A stretch of DNA of 64,000 bases. It comes from an uncultured Porphyromonadaceae bacterium (GTDB taxonomy: Bacteria; Bacteroidota; Bacteroidia; Bacteroidales; Muribaculaceae). The notes under the pieces are model-generated. The model saw nothing but the letters and a program-made list of their open reading frames with translations. It made no database searches and was not told where the DNA came from. How positions within the stretch are numbered: the first letter of the stretch is position 1; every line of letters begins with the position of its first letter. The stretch spans positions 1 through 64,000 of the forward strand of contig CANRWW010000013.1 in NCBI GenBank assembly GCA_947643665.1, read 5' to 3'. Shown in pieces: positions 9,737 to 19,958 of the stretch. A program made the translations under genes and the position numbers.

Positions 9737-12178
9737 ATGAAAACATTCCTGAAAATTATTTTTACAACATTATTGTTTTTACCCCATAACCAGACTACAA
9801 ATGCAGGAGAAATCGATGACCGGACGGTAGTTATAAACCGCCAGCCAAAGGTCTGGAAAACATTCCCGCTGTCGGAAGTACGGCTTTTGCCCGGAAGCCC
9901 CTTCCACCACGCGATGGAGGTATCACGGGGATACCTGCTTGACATGGATGTGGAAAGGATGCTCAACGGACTGCGTAAACGGGTGGATCTCCCTGCCAAA
10001 GCGCCCTATCCGGGATCCAACCAGCCGGAAGGCACACGCCCAGGCGACATGGCACACTACCTCTCAGGCACATCGCTGATGTATGCACAGACCGGAGACA
10101 CACGCCTGCTTGACCGGGTAAACCATATCATAGACGAGATGTGCAAGGTGCGCGACGAGTACCACCGGAAGGGGGAACGGGTGCATTATGATTTCGAAAA
10201 AATACTCAAAGGGGAACTGCTGCTCAACCGCCCGGACGATTGGGGAGCACCTTGGGGCGGAACATCAGGAAACGCCTTCTACAAGATCCATAAATACCAT
10301 GCCGGACTGCGCGACGCCTACCTGTACTGCGGCAATAAACAGGCTCTCGAATTATGGATAGAGCATGCCGACCAGATAGCAGATTTCGTAATGGCATGCA
10401 ACCCCGACCTGTTTGAAGGGTTCCTTGACATAGAACATGGAGGAATGAACGCCGTATATGCCGACCTGTATGCACTGACAGGCGATGAACGCTATATGAA
10501 GGTGTCACGCCGCTTCAACCACCAGAAAGTGATACTGAACATTGCCGACGGCCACGACGTGCTCTACGGCCGGCATGCCAATTTCCAGACACCCACATTT
10601 GAAGGAACGGCACGCCAATACCAGCTGACAGGCGACGAGGTGAGCCGGCTTGCCACAGAAAACTTTCTTGAAATGGCATACGGCGGCCATATAAATTGCA
10701 TAGGCGGCAACAGCTGCTATGAACGGTTCGGGCGTCCGGGAGAAACCACAAAACGGCTCGGATACACTTCCAGCGAGACCTGCAACACATACAATATGCT
10801 CAAAGTGGCACTCAACGCATTTGAATCAGGAGGAGACCTGCAACACATGGACTACTTCGAGCGGGCGCTATACAACCATATCCTCGCTTCACAAGACCCT
10901 GAGACCGGCGGAGTCACCTATTACACCAGTACTATTCCGGGCGGATTCAAGACCTACAGCGACCGCTTCAACCTGCAAGGGGTATGGTGCTGTGTCGGCA
11001 CCGGCATGGAAAACCATTCCAAATATGGTGAAGCCGTGTACTTCAACAACGGCAATGTGCTGTACGTGAACCTCTTTATACCTTCGACCCTTGATTGGAA
11101 AGAGAAAGGGCTGAAAATGAAACAACAGACAGACTTCCCCCAGACCGACCGCACTACCCTGACAATCGAAGAGTGCGGCAATTATGCAGCCCCCATCTAT
11201 CTGCGCTATCCGCAATGGGCAGAAAAAGGCGTGAGGATAAGCATAAACGGCGTGCGGATTCCTGTAAAAGCGAAACGGGGAGAATACATCGCCATAGCGC
11301 ACCCATGGAAACAGGGCGACCGCATAGAGGTGGAGATGCCACAGACATTCCGCCTTGAGGCAGCCGATGACGATCCCTACATGAATGCCATATGCCGGGG
11401 GCCGATCGTCTATGCCGGAATACTAGGCAGCGACCATATGCCTGCCGACCGCGTAAACGGCGCCGGAAACAATAACCGCGTTGTGCCGGAAAACGACATA
11501 CCCACATTCATAGCCGATAAACATGACCTTGACAGCTGGATAAAACCGACCGGGAAACACCCCATGGAATATGCCACGGAAGGAGCGGGAAATCTCCACG
11601 GAAAGAAAAAGGAACTGACGTTGCTGCCATATTACATGACCCACCACACGCGCTACTCTCTATACCTGAAAGTTTACACGCCACAGGAAATGGCACTCCG
11701 CAAACGCGTGGTAATTGACGAACTGCGGCCATCGTATGCCGAAGATGAAAAAGCACACAACATGCAGTGCGGCACATCGCGGCTCGTAAGCCAGGGTGGC
11801 CACTCTCCGGCTCTTGGATTCAACTCCTGGGAGCACACACGGCTCGGGCGTGAGGCAGACGACTGGTTTTCATACGATCTGAAAACCGTCAAGAGAGAAA
11901 CCAATTACCTAGTGGTCACATACTGGGGCAACGAGAATGAAGGACATGAATTCGACGTGTCAGTAAATGGAGTGAAAGTAGCCACCGAGATCTTATTTGA
12001 CAAAATGCCACTGACATTCTACGAAACCGTTTATGAAATACCCGCAGAAGCTATCGGAGACGGAGGAAAGGCCACAGTCTCGTTCAAAGGGCATGAGGGG
12101 AAAAAAGCCGGCACCGTCTTCGCCTTGAAAACTACTACAGATCCCTGCCGGTTCCCCAACTACAATTTTTATTTTTAG
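9737..12178 (+). CDS. Beta-L-arabinofuranosidase-like glycoside hydrolase (GH127/GH146-type, DUF1680)
   Basis: Signal peptide; SSETCNTYNMLK and WCCVGTGMENHSKYGEAVYF motifs of the Cys/Glu GH127-like clan. Confidence 0.82.
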   Translation: MKTFLKIIFTTLLFLPHNQTTNAGEIDDRTVVINRQPKVWKTFPLSEVRLLPGSPFHHAMEVSRGYLLDMDVERMLNGLRKRVDLPAKAPYPGSNQPEGTRPGDMAHYLSGTSLMYAQTGDTRLLDRVNHIIDEMCKVRDEYHRKGERVHYDFEKILKGELLLNRPDDWGAPWGGTSGNAFYKIHKYHAGLRDAYLYCGNKQALELWIEHADQIADFVMACNPDLFEGFLDIEHGGMNAVYADLYALTGDERYMKVSRRFNHQKVILNIADGHDVLYGRHANFQTPTFEGTARQYQLTGDEVSRLATENFLEMAYGGHINCIGGNSCYERFGRPGETTKRLGYTSSETCNTYNMLKVALNAFESGGDLQHMDYFERALYNHILASQDPETGGVTYYTSTIPGGFKTYSDRFNLQGVWCCVGTGMENHSKYGEAVYFNNGNVLYVNLFIPSTLDWKEKGLKMKQQTDFPQTDRTTLTIEECGNYAAPIYLRYPQWAEKGVRISINGVRIPVKAKRGEYIAIAHPWKQGDRIEVEMPQTFRLEAADDDPYMNAICRGPIVYAGILGSDHMPADRVNGAGNNNRVVPENDIPTFIADKHDLDSWIKPTGKHPMEYATEGAGNLHGKKKELTLLPYYMTHHTRYSLYLKVYTPQEMALRKRVVIDELRPSYAEDEKAHNMQCGTSRLVSQGGHSPALGFNSWEHTRLGREADDWFSYDLKTVKRETNYLVVTYWGNENEGHEFDVSVNGVKVATEILFDKMPLTFYETVYEIPAEAIGDGGKATVSFKGHEGKKAGTVFALKTTTDPCRFPNYNFYF

Positions 12179-12423
12179 AAACCACCGGGAACAAACAGTA
12201 AAAAGAAATCACATATAAATAAGTCCAGGAAATTATTACGCATAGAATTATCATCAGGCTTTATATTCTATGCGGCTTCCTTTCGCAGGTTTTATCCTCA
12301 TCTTCAACCGTGTATCCCGCCACACTCCTTCATCTTAGGACAAAAAACGGCTGAACGCATGCTCTCGGACAATATAAAATAATTTCCATAACTTAATTAT
12401 TACAAAAAAGTTGAAATACGGCA

Positions 12424-12455
12424 GTTGCGCGTGTGCCGCTATTATGTTATCTTTG
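12424..12455 (+). promoter_or_regulatory. Bacteroidetes-type promoter upstream of recA
   Basis: GTTG, 20-nt spacer, TATCTTTG. Confidence 0.55.
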
Positions 12456-12599
12456 TATGATGGAAGCCACCGGATTGAAAAGCATTTTTAATTCTTCTGT
12501 GAATCTTTTTTGCCCAGCTCCCGCATAACTTTGTACCGTCGGTCCCTGGCAACGAGGTCCGGCACATGGACAGACAAAACAAAAAGCACTACATAACAG

Positions 12600-13835
12600 A
12601 TGGAAAAAACTCCGAAACCCAAAAAAGCCCCCATAAAGAAGATTGATAAGAATATTGATCCCAAAGAGGCCAAAGCCAACGCCCTGGCACAGGCGCTTGG
12701 CAACATAGAGAAAAACTACGGGCGAGGCGCCATAATGAAACTCGGCGACGAAGCCATAGAGAAAGTGGAAGTGATCCCAAGCGGTTCCATCGGCCTGAAC
12801 TACGCCCTCGGTGTAGGAGGCTACCCCAAGGGACGCATCATAGAGATCTATGGCCCGGAATCGTCAGGTAAAACGACACTTGCCATACATGCGATAGCGG
12901 AAGCCCAGAAAAAGGGAGGCATAGCCGCAATGATTGACGCCGAGCACGCCTTTGACCGCTTCTATGCCGAGAAACTCGGCGTGGATGTGACAAACCTCCT
13001 CATAGCACAGCCCGACAACGGAGAACAGGCACTTGAGATCGCCGAGCAACTAATACGTTCGGCAGCAATTGACATACTGGTGGTAGACTCTGTGGCGGCA
13101 CTCACCCCCAAGAGCGAAATCGAAGGGGATATGGGAGACCGCAATGTAGGTCTGCAGGCCCGTCTTATGTCGCAAGCCATGCGTAAGCTCACGGCAACGA
13201 TCGCACGCACCAACACGGTATGTATCTTCATCAACCAGCTGAGGGAAAAGATCGGTGTGATGTTCGGGCCATCGGAAACCACTACCGGCGGCAACGCCCT
13301 CAAATTCTATGCTTCGGTGCGCGTGGACATACGCCCCGGCAGCCCCATCAAGGATGGAGACGACGTTTTGGGCAAACGGGCTAAAATAAAAGTTGTCAAA
13401 AACAAAGTGGCTCCACCTTTCAAACGCTGCGAATTTGACATAATGTTCGGCGAGGGTATCTCCAAATCCGGTGAAATCATAGACCTCGGAGTGGAATACG
13501 GCATCATCACGAAGAGCGGTTCGTGGTTCAGCTACAACGGCTCAAAACTCGCCCAGGGACGAGACGCGGCCAAGGCTGTGATTCTTGACAATCCCGAACT
13601 GGCTGAAGAACTGGAAGAGAAGATAATGGCGGCATTGCAAGGCCATGATCCAAATGCCGCTCCGGCAAATGCCACAGAAGAGGGGACAGCCGCTGACGAA
13701 GATGCACCCGCACCAAAAGCCTCCACAAAAACAAAAAGCCCTAAATCCAAGACCGAACAGCCAGAACTTGGAGAGCTTGACTTCGACACGGACTTTGACG
13801 ACGACGACGATTTCACCCTTGAAGAGGAACTATAA
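12600..13835 (+). CDS. recA: Recombinase RecA
   Basis: [23 protein letters not shown] Walker [35 protein letters not shown]; extended acidic C-terminus. Confidence 0.98.
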   Translation: MEKTPKPKKAPIKKIDKNIDPKEAKANALAQALGNIEKNYGRGAIMKLGDEAIEKVEVIPSGSIGLNYALGVGGYPKGRIIEIYGPESSGKTTLAIHAIAEAQKKGGIAAMIDAEHAFDRFYAEKLGVDVTNLLIAQPDNGEQALEIAEQLIRSAAIDILVVDSVAALTPKSEIEGDMGDRNVGLQARLMSQAMRKLTATIARTNTVCIFINQLREKIGVMFGPSETTTGGNALKFYASVRVDIRPGSPIKDGDDVLGKRAKIKVVKNKVAPPFKRCEFDIMFGEGISKSGEIIDLGVEYGIITKSGSWFSYNGSKLAQGRDAAKAVILDNPELAEELEEKIMAALQGHDPNAAPANATEEGTAADEDAPAPKASTKTKSPKSKTEQPELGELDFDTDFDDDDDFTLEEEL

Positions 13836-13875
13836 AAACCGCCTTCCATACAGGCAACAATACAGCTAAACAACC

Positions 13876-13920
13876 AGGGTGTCATAATGTCCCGAATTAC
13901 AGGAACCATTATGACACCCT
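13876..13920. terminator. Bidirectional terminator between recA and lpdA
   Basis: 14-bp perfect stem AGGGTGTCATAATG / CATTATGACACCCT between convergent genes. Confidence 0.8.
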
Positions 13921-13946
13921 CTGTTTGTCCATCAACTTGCAGATCC

Positions 13947-15272
13947 CTACCTACATGCGATCTGAAGGGCTTCTCCAAGCGTGGGGTGTGAATGTATCGT
14001 CCGTGCGACAGCGGAGACCGGCAAACGGGAAGAGACCGCAAGCGCCGCTTCAGCAATGATATCCGCCGCATGCGGCCCTACAATCTGGCATCCGAGCATA
14101 ATACCCGTAGAAAGGTCGGCAACAACCTTTACCACCCCTTCCGGCTCACCCATTGCAAGAGCCTTTCCATTGGAACGGAATGTGCATTTTGAAACCTTGC
14201 ATTGTATCCCGGCATTCCGGCACTGTTCCTCAGTAAGTCCTACCATGGCACACTCAGGCACAGTGAACACTGCGGCGGGGATCACCGAAAGATCCACCTC
14301 CTCATCCATAACCAGATTTGCCTGGGCAGCCGCAGCATGAGCCAGAAGCGAGATGCCGTTGCAGTCTCCCACGGCATATACCCCCTTGATGGCGGTCTCG
14401 AACCGGGAATCAACCTCTATGCCACGACGGCCTACAACCGCACCGGCCTCGGTAAGCCCATCCGGCACCACCGGATGACGGCCTACTGCCATAAGAACAT
14501 ATTCCGCCTCCACCGCATCAGTTTTCCCTTTTTTCCGGTACTCTACGCACTTGAGCGCCCCGTCTGCTCCATGTACCGCACATACCTCGGCTTCAGTATG
14601 GAATTCCACTCCACGCCGTTTGAGAACCGTGCGGAGCTGTTTTGCCACATCCTTATCAAAGGCAGGAAGTACCTCCTTGCAATATTCAATCACTGTTACA
14701 GGCACGCCGAAAGCAGCGAATACAGACGCGAACTCCATGCCGATCACTCCCCCGCCGATTATGGCGAGGGAACGCGGCAGAACCGTCATTTCAAGCAGTT
14801 CTGTGGAAGTGACGCACAATTCCGCCCCCTCCACCGGCAACGATGCCGAGCGTGAGCCAGTCGCCACGATTATCTTGGGAGCGGTGAACATGCGGCCAGC
14901 CGCTTCAATTTCATGCGCACCGGCAAACCGCGCCTCGGCATGGAGTATCTCCGCACCGTCGCATACGGCAGCCACAGCTTCGCGCAACTGCGCGACGACC
15001 GCATCCTTGCGCTCCACCACCCGGGCCATATCCACGGAAAATGAAGCACCGGCAGGAAGCATCACACCGAACGCAGAAGCGCCGGCGACATCGGCCGCCA
15101 CCTGGGCAGAACGGCAAAAGGCTTTGGTGGGGATGCAGCCCTTGTTGAGGCATGTGCCACCCAAATGGTCTTTTTCTACAAGCAGAGTGCGCATTCCGTG
15201 CCTTACGGCGATTGCAGCAGCCTCATAACCGGCGGGGCCGGCTCCAATCACTATCAGATCATATTTTTCCAT
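13947..15272 (-). CDS. lpdA: Dihydrolipoyl dehydrogenase
   Basis: MEKYDLIVIGAGPAGYEAA, GGTCLNKGCIPTKA redox disulfide, C-terminal HSHPTLGEAL. Start moved to the M before the FAD motif. Confidence 0.95.
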   Translation of the reverse strand: MEKYDLIVIGAGPAGYEAAAIAVRHGMRTLLVEKDHLGGTCLNKGCIPTKAFCRSAQVAADVAGASAFGVMLPAGASFSVDMARVVERKDAVVAQLREAVAAVCDGAEILHAEARFAGAHEIEAAGRMFTAPKIIVATGSRSASLPVEGAELCVTSTELLEMTVLPRSLAIIGGGVIGMEFASVFAAFGVPVTVIEYCKEVLPAFDKDVAKQLRTVLKRRGVEFHTEAEVCAVHGADGALKCVEYRKKGKTDAVEAEYVLMAVGRHPVVPDGLTEAGAVVGRRGIEVDSRFETAIKGVYAVGDCNGISLLAHAAAAQANLVMDEEVDLSVIPAAVFTVPECAMVGLTEEQCRNAGIQCKVSKCTFRSNGKALAMGEPEGVVKVVADLSTGIMLGCQIVGPHAADIIAEAALAVSSRLPVSAVARTIHSHPTLGEALQIACR

Positions 15273-15298
15273 AACGGCAATTTTCCTGGAATCGGTGC

Positions 15299-16783
15299 TC
15301 AACACATATCAAAAGTGACATGTGGATTGAGTGCCGCCTCCGTATCATCAGGATGTGTCACAGGTGTATTATGGGGAGCTGAAAGCACTATATCAGGGGT
15401 TTCACGAGCCTCACGGGCTATATCCCGCATCACTGCCACAAACTCGTCAAGGGTCTCCTTGCTTTCGGTCTCCGTAGGCTCTATCATCAGCGATTCATGG
15501 AAGAGCAGGGGGAAATATATGGTAGGAGCATGGTAACCATGGTCCAGTAGACGTTTTGCCACATGGAGCGTGGTCACCCCCGTGCTCTTGTCTGACAGCC
15601 CGTCGAATACAAACTCATGTTTGCAAAGCCCCTCTACCGGCAACAGATAGTCTCCTTTGAGAGCCTCTTTCACATAGTTGGCGTTAAGGGTCGCAAGTGA
15701 CCCTGCCTCCATCAGCCCATCGCTGCCAAGAGACAGTATGTATGCCAGAGCACGCGCCTGCACGGCAAAATTACCAAGCGTAGCCGAAATGCTTCCAAGA
15801 GCTTCATGTGAATATTCCAGATCAAGAGTGCCGTCGGCATGCTCCACCACACGCGGGGAGGGGAGGAAACACTCCAGCCCCGCACGCACACCTACCGGGC
15901 CGGAACCGGGGCCTCCTCCGCCATGAGGGGTGGAGAATGTCTTGTGAAGATTGATGTGCATCACATCGAAACCCATGTCGCCTGGACGTGCCATACCGAG
16001 CATCGGATTAAGGTTGGCACCATCGTAATACATCAGGCCGCCAGCATCATGCACCATACGTGCGATTTCAGGGATACTGTGCTCGAATATACCCAGGGTA
16101 TTCGGATTGGTCATCATCATCGCTGCCACTGTATCGTCAAGCAGCGGCCGGAGCGCCTCTACATCAACCGTGCCGTCAGGTAGACTTTTTACCTCCACCA
16201 CCTCCAGGCCTGCCACAGCAGCCGAGGCCGGATTGGTGCCATGGGCGGAATCAGGCACTATCACCTTGCGGCGGCGCTTGTCGCCACGCGAATCATGGTA
16301 TGCGCGTATCACCATAAGGCCGGTAAGCTCGCCATGCGCTCCCGCAAACGGATTGAGGGTAAACTCTGCCATGCCGCCGATTTCAGACAGTGCACGCTCC
16401 AGGGTACGATACAGACGCAGACGTCCTTGCGATGCATAACCGGGAGTTGCAGGATGGGCAGAAGCAAATCCGGCATGCGACGCCACCTCCTCATTTATTT
16501 TAGGATTATACTTCATGGTACATGACCCGAGGGGATAGAACCCCGTATCCACACCGAAGTTATTGGTAGACATATTGTTGTAATGTCTTACTACCGTAAG
16601 TTCGTCACATTCCGGAAGAGACAGCTGCTGCCGGCGCAACAACACGGAAGGTATCTCCGGCGCTTTCTCCCCCTTGCTCCCGACAAGATCGGATGAAGAG
16701 ATATGGCTCTGTGGAAGGCGATAGCCACGCCGTCCAGGCCTTGACAGTTCAAACACAAGTTTGCCGTACAATTCTCTGTTCAT
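15299..16783 (-). CDS. gcvPB: Glycine dehydrogenase (decarboxylating) subunit 2
   Basis: GSCTMKYNPKINE, DSAHGTNPASAAVAG, NLHKTFSTPHGGGGPGSGPVGV (PLP lysine). Confidence 0.96.
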   Translation of the reverse strand: MNRELYGKLVFELSRPGRRGYRLPQSHISSSDLVGSKGEKAPEIPSVLLRRQQLSLPECDELTVVRHYNNMSTNNFGVDTGFYPLGSCTMKYNPKINEEVASHAGFASAHPATPGYASQGRLRLYRTLERALSEIGGMAEFTLNPFAGAHGELTGLMVIRAYHDSRGDKRRRKVIVPDSAHGTNPASAAVAGLEVVEVKSLPDGTVDVEALRPLLDDTVAAMMMTNPNTLGIFEHSIPEIARMVHDAGGLMYYDGANLNPMLGMARPGDMGFDVMHINLHKTFSTPHGGGGPGSGPVGVRAGLECFLPSPRVVEHADGTLDLEYSHEALGSISATLGNFAVQARALAYILSLGSDGLMEAGSLATLNANYVKEALKGDYLLPVEGLCKHEFVFDGLSDKSTGVTTLHVAKRLLDHGYHAPTIYFPLLFHESLMIEPTETESKETLDEFVAVMRDIAREARETPDIVLSAPHNTPVTHPDDTEAALNPHVTFDMC

Positions 16784-16794
16784 ATTACAAAGGG

Positions 16795-18132
16795 TTAAAG
16801 GTTACGGAATACATTTACAAGACGGTCCACATCCTCCTTGGTCTGCATCTCGGTGCACGCCATAAGCAACCTGTTACCGTCAATCCTTATGCCGGGGAGA
16901 ATCTTTTCATCCTCAATGCAACGCCTTACAAACAAGTCAAGATCCACATCGGCGTCCATCTCCAGGAGGAACTCATTAAGGAAAGGTTTGTCAGGATAAG
17001 CCATGCGGCATCGTCCTGACCCCGTCATTTCCTGCAGCAGATACAGCGCAGTCTGGTGTCCGCGCCATGCCACCTCGCGCAATCCCTCCGAACCCAGAAG
17101 GCTCATATATATAGACACATACAGTGTCATAAGCCCCTGGTTGGAACAGATGTTGGATGTCGCCTTGTCACGGCGTATATGCTGCTCACGTGCCTGCAAG
17201 GTGAGCACAAACGAGCGGCGCCCCCCTGCATCGGCGGTAGCACCGACGATACGTCCCGGCATCTTTCTCATAAGCGATTTGGCAGCGCACAGGTAGCCGA
17301 GATAAGGTCCCCCGAAGCTGAGAGGTATGCCGAGGCTCTGGGCATCGCCACATGCGATGTCGGCACCCCATTCTCCCGGAGTGCGCAGAGTGGCAAGGTC
17401 GGCTGCGATACAATTGAGTATGAGGAGCGCTTTACGGGCATGTACCTTGTCGGCAATCCCGCTTAAGTCCTCTACTATGCCGTAACGGTTTGGCTGCGGC
17501 AAAACCACGCCTGCAATATCGTCATACGCAGCCAGAAGCCGGTCAAGATGCAAAAGGTCAGTCACACCTCCCGCCTCCGTTACCGTCTCCACTTCAACAC
17601 CATGGTAACGTGCATATGTATCAACTACCCTGCGCACGGCAGGATCCAGAGTGGCAGAAACCAGCACCCTGCGGCGTTTGCGGCCCACTGCCACAGCCAT
17701 CATCATCGCCTCGGCTGTGGCAGTGGAACCGTCATACATCGAAGCATTGGAAATTTCCAATCCGGTAAGACGGCTCATCATTGTCTGGTATTCGAATATA
17801 TATTGGAGGGTTCCCTGAGAAATCTCAGGCTGGTAAGGTGTATAGGCGGTAAGAAACTCCGAACGCCCGATAAGCGACTTCACTGCGGCGGGCACATAAT
17901 GGTCATAAAAACCACCCCCCGCGAAACAAGCCTTTACCGGAATATTCTGCTCTGCAAAGGCATCAAAAGCCTTACGCACCTCATCATCGCTCATCTGTGC
18001 CGGCAGATCATACGGCTTTGCCAGCAACAGTTCTGCCGGCACGTCACCGTAAAGTTCGCGCAGCTCAGAAAGGCCACATGCCGCCAGCATCTCGCGTATC
18101 TCGGCCTCTGTATGCGGAAAATATCTATGCAT
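16795..18132 (-). CDS. gcvPA: Glycine dehydrogenase (decarboxylating) subunit 1
   Basis: MHRYFPHTEAEIREML; YTPYQPEISQGTLQYIFEYQTMM; NICSNQGLMTLYVSIYMSLLG. The upstream 11 codons of the ORF call fall in a repeat element. Confidence 0.95.
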   Translation of the reverse strand: MHRYFPHTEAEIREMLAACGLSELRELYGDVPAELLLAKPYDLPAQMSDDEVRKAFDAFAEQNIPVKACFAGGGFYDHYVPAAVKSLIGRSEFLTAYTPYQPEISQGTLQYIFEYQTMMSRLTGLEISNASMYDGSTATAEAMMMAVAVGRKRRRVLVSATLDPAVRRVVDTYARYHGVEVETVTEAGGVTDLLHLDRLLAAYDDIAGVVLPQPNRYGIVEDLSGIADKVHARKALLILNCIAADLATLRTPGEWGADIACGDAQSLGIPLSFGGPYLGYLCAAKSLMRKMPGRIVGATADAGGRRSFVLTLQAREQHIRRDKATSNICSNQGLMTLYVSIYMSLLGSEGLREVAWRGHQTALYLLQEMTGSGRCRMAYPDKPFLNEFLLEMDADVDLDLFVRRCIEDEKILPGIRIDGNRLLMACTEMQTKEDVDRLVNVFRNL

Positions 18133-18143
18133 ATAATAAAATT

Positions 18144-18306
18144 GAGAAGTTGGAAGCCAGAACATTAGAAGCTAAGCAAAAAAAAATAGATTTTTTTGGA
18201 GTACCAGAGATATCGGATGAATCAAAGATAACCGAGTGATCAGAAAAATTCCATTCCCTAATTTCCCAAAACTATCCTTGCTTGATTTCTCATGCTCTTA
18301 CTTCTC
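18144..18306. repeat. Dispersed TIR-bearing element, copy 1 (gcvH-gcvPA spacer)
   Basis: Right arm TTGCTTGATTTCTCATGCTCTTACTTCTC (18278-18306) is 26/29 identical to copy 2; left arm GAGAAGTTGGAAGCC...TTAGAAGCTAAGCAA is its imperfect inverse. Confidence 0.65.
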
Positions 18307-18312
18307 ATGCTC

Positions 18313-18675
18313 TTATTTTTTACAATATCCCTCATACTCCTCCTGTGACATCAAGGAGTCAAGCTGTGAGGGATCAGAAAGACGGATTTTTACAATCCAG
18401 TTTGCCATCGGGTCACGGTTAACAGCACGGGGATCGCTTTCGAGAGCCGTATTGACCTCCACGACCTCACCGCTTACAGGGGCGATGAGATCCGATGCCG
18501 CTTTCACACTTTCTATGGCACCGAAATCCTCCCCCGCCTCAAGCTCGTCACCCTCTTCGGGCATATCCACATACACTACGTTTCCGAGTTGTTTCTGGGC
18601 GTAATCGGAGATACCGATATAACCATATTCGCCATCTACGCGAACATATTCATGAGTCTCTGAAAATTTTATCAT
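18313..18675 (-). CDS. gcvH: Glycine cleavage system H protein
   Basis: THEYVRVDGEYGYIGISDYAQKQLGNVVYVDMPEEGDELEAGEDFGAIESVKAASDLIAPVSGEV (lipoyl lysine in ESVKA). Confidence 0.97.
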   Translation of the reverse strand: MIKFSETHEYVRVDGEYGYIGISDYAQKQLGNVVYVDMPEEGDELEAGEDFGAIESVKAASDLIAPVSGEVVEVNTALESDPRAVNRDPMANWIVKIRLSDPSQLDSLMSQEEYEGYCKK

Positions 18676-18756
18676 GGCATTTATAATTTAGTTACGGTTA
18701 AGCAAGTCGTGAAAATTATCACGCATCAACTATATGAAATCATTTCCACGAATTAC

Positions 18757-19878
18757 TTATTGTTTATATGATTTTTTGTAAAATTTCTTTTTAACGACAA
18801 CGCACGGGAAAGTCTTGCGGCGTATCCTCACCTTAAGCGGCGTGCCAAGCGGCGCGAAACGTGCGTCAATAAGCGCCATAGCTATGCTTTTATCCACAGA
18901 CAACGCATGGTATCCGGTAGTAATGTGGCCTATTACATTGTCGTCAAGATCAAGCACCTCATATCCGTGGCGTGGTATCGCCCGATCCTGGAGTTCAAGC
19001 CCTACCACCTTGCGTGAAGCCCCGGCAGCCTTTTGTGCCGCCACCGGCTCGCGCCCGACGAACGCAGGTTTGTCAAGTTTCACAAACATTGACAGCCCCG
19101 CCTCCACAGGAGTTATGTCATCGGTAAGTTCGTCGCCATACAGAGGAAGCCCTACTTCAAACCGCAAGGTGTCGCGGCATCCGAGACCGCAGGGTACGCA
19201 ACGCCTGGAAGCCATAAGCGCATCCCAGATCTCCACAATCTCCTCGTCGCGCGCATAAATCTCAAAACCATCCTCTCCGGTATATCCCGTACGGCTTATC
19301 AATACCGGTGCGCCCCTGAATGAAGTTTCCTTGAAAGTATAGAAAGCAAGGTCTGCACATTGTATGCCGAGAACCTCCTCCACCACCCGTTCGGCATCAG
19401 GGCCCTGTATCGCCAGCTCCGAAGTGACATCGCTGATGAATTCCAGATCCACTTTGAAGAATCCGCCGCCGGGACGAGAGCCGTTCATCTGCCGTTCCAC
19501 CCATTGCTCGTCCTTCTCTATATTGGAAGCGTTTATTACCAGCAGGTAACGGTTGGCATTGAAACGGTAAACCAACAGGTCGTCCACCACTCCCCCACGT
19601 TCGTTGAGCATCATCCCATAAAGGCACTGGCCGTCATGCGCCGTACTGACATCATTTGTGAAAATATGGTTGACAAACTCGGTGGCGTCTTCCCCGGTCA
19701 CTATTATCTCACCCATGTGGGAAACATCAAACACCCCGCAGGCATTACGCACGGCATTGTGCTCCTCCTCTATGGAAGAATACTGAATGGGCATGTCAAA
19801 CCCTGCGAAAGGGCTCATAACCGCCCCGAGCGCCGTATGGCGGTCATGGAGGCAGGTTTTCAAAATTTCGTCCATCAC
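18757..19878 (-). CDS. gcvT: Glycine cleavage system aminomethyltransferase T protein
   Basis: GVFDVSHMGEI, LAIQGPDAERVVE, SRTGYTGEDGFEIY, CGLGCRDTLRFEVGLPLYG. Confidence 0.97.
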   Translation of the reverse strand: MMDEILKTCLHDRHTALGAVMSPFAGFDMPIQYSSIEEEHNAVRNACGVFDVSHMGEIIVTGEDATEFVNHIFTNDVSTAHDGQCLYGMMLNERGGVVDDLLVYRFNANRYLLVINASNIEKDEQWVERQMNGSRPGGGFFKVDLEFISDVTSELAIQGPDAERVVEEVLGIQCADLAFYTFKETSFRGAPVLISRTGYTGEDGFEIYARDEEIVEIWDALMASRRCVPCGLGCRDTLRFEVGLPLYGDELTDDITPVEAGLSMFVKLDKPAFVGREPVAAQKAAGASRKVVGLELQDRAIPRHGYEVLDLDDNVIGHITTGYHALSVDKSIAMALIDARFAPLGTPLKVRIRRKTFPCVVVKKKFYKKSYKQ

Positions 19879-19958
19879 TTATAAGTTTTTATGGTACAGA
19901 TATTTTTGTTTTAAGGTTTGCATCCGATGCATAACGGACGCCCGACAAAGAGCCGGAA

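Noticed and set aside
12239-12274. 9-bp stem CGCATAGAA/TTCTATGCG downstream of the first GH127 gene
   Set aside because: Hairpin is real but has no U-tract and is AT-rich; not enough to call a terminator.
12526-12533. Second TAACTTTG box close to recA
   Set aside because: No -33 element at 19-22 nt; the 12424-12455 promoter is a better match.
14551-15228. Antisense 225-aa ORF over lpdA (and similar antisense ORFs over gcvPB, recA, dnaX, PorU)
   Set aside because: They overlap strongly recognisable enzymes, lack domains or promoters, and reflect the GC-biased codon usage of the sense gene.
18133-18165. 11-residue N-terminal extension of gcvPA (MFWLPTSQFYY)
   Set aside because: Encoded by the left arm of the repeat element; the conserved GcvPA N-terminus is MHRYFPHT.
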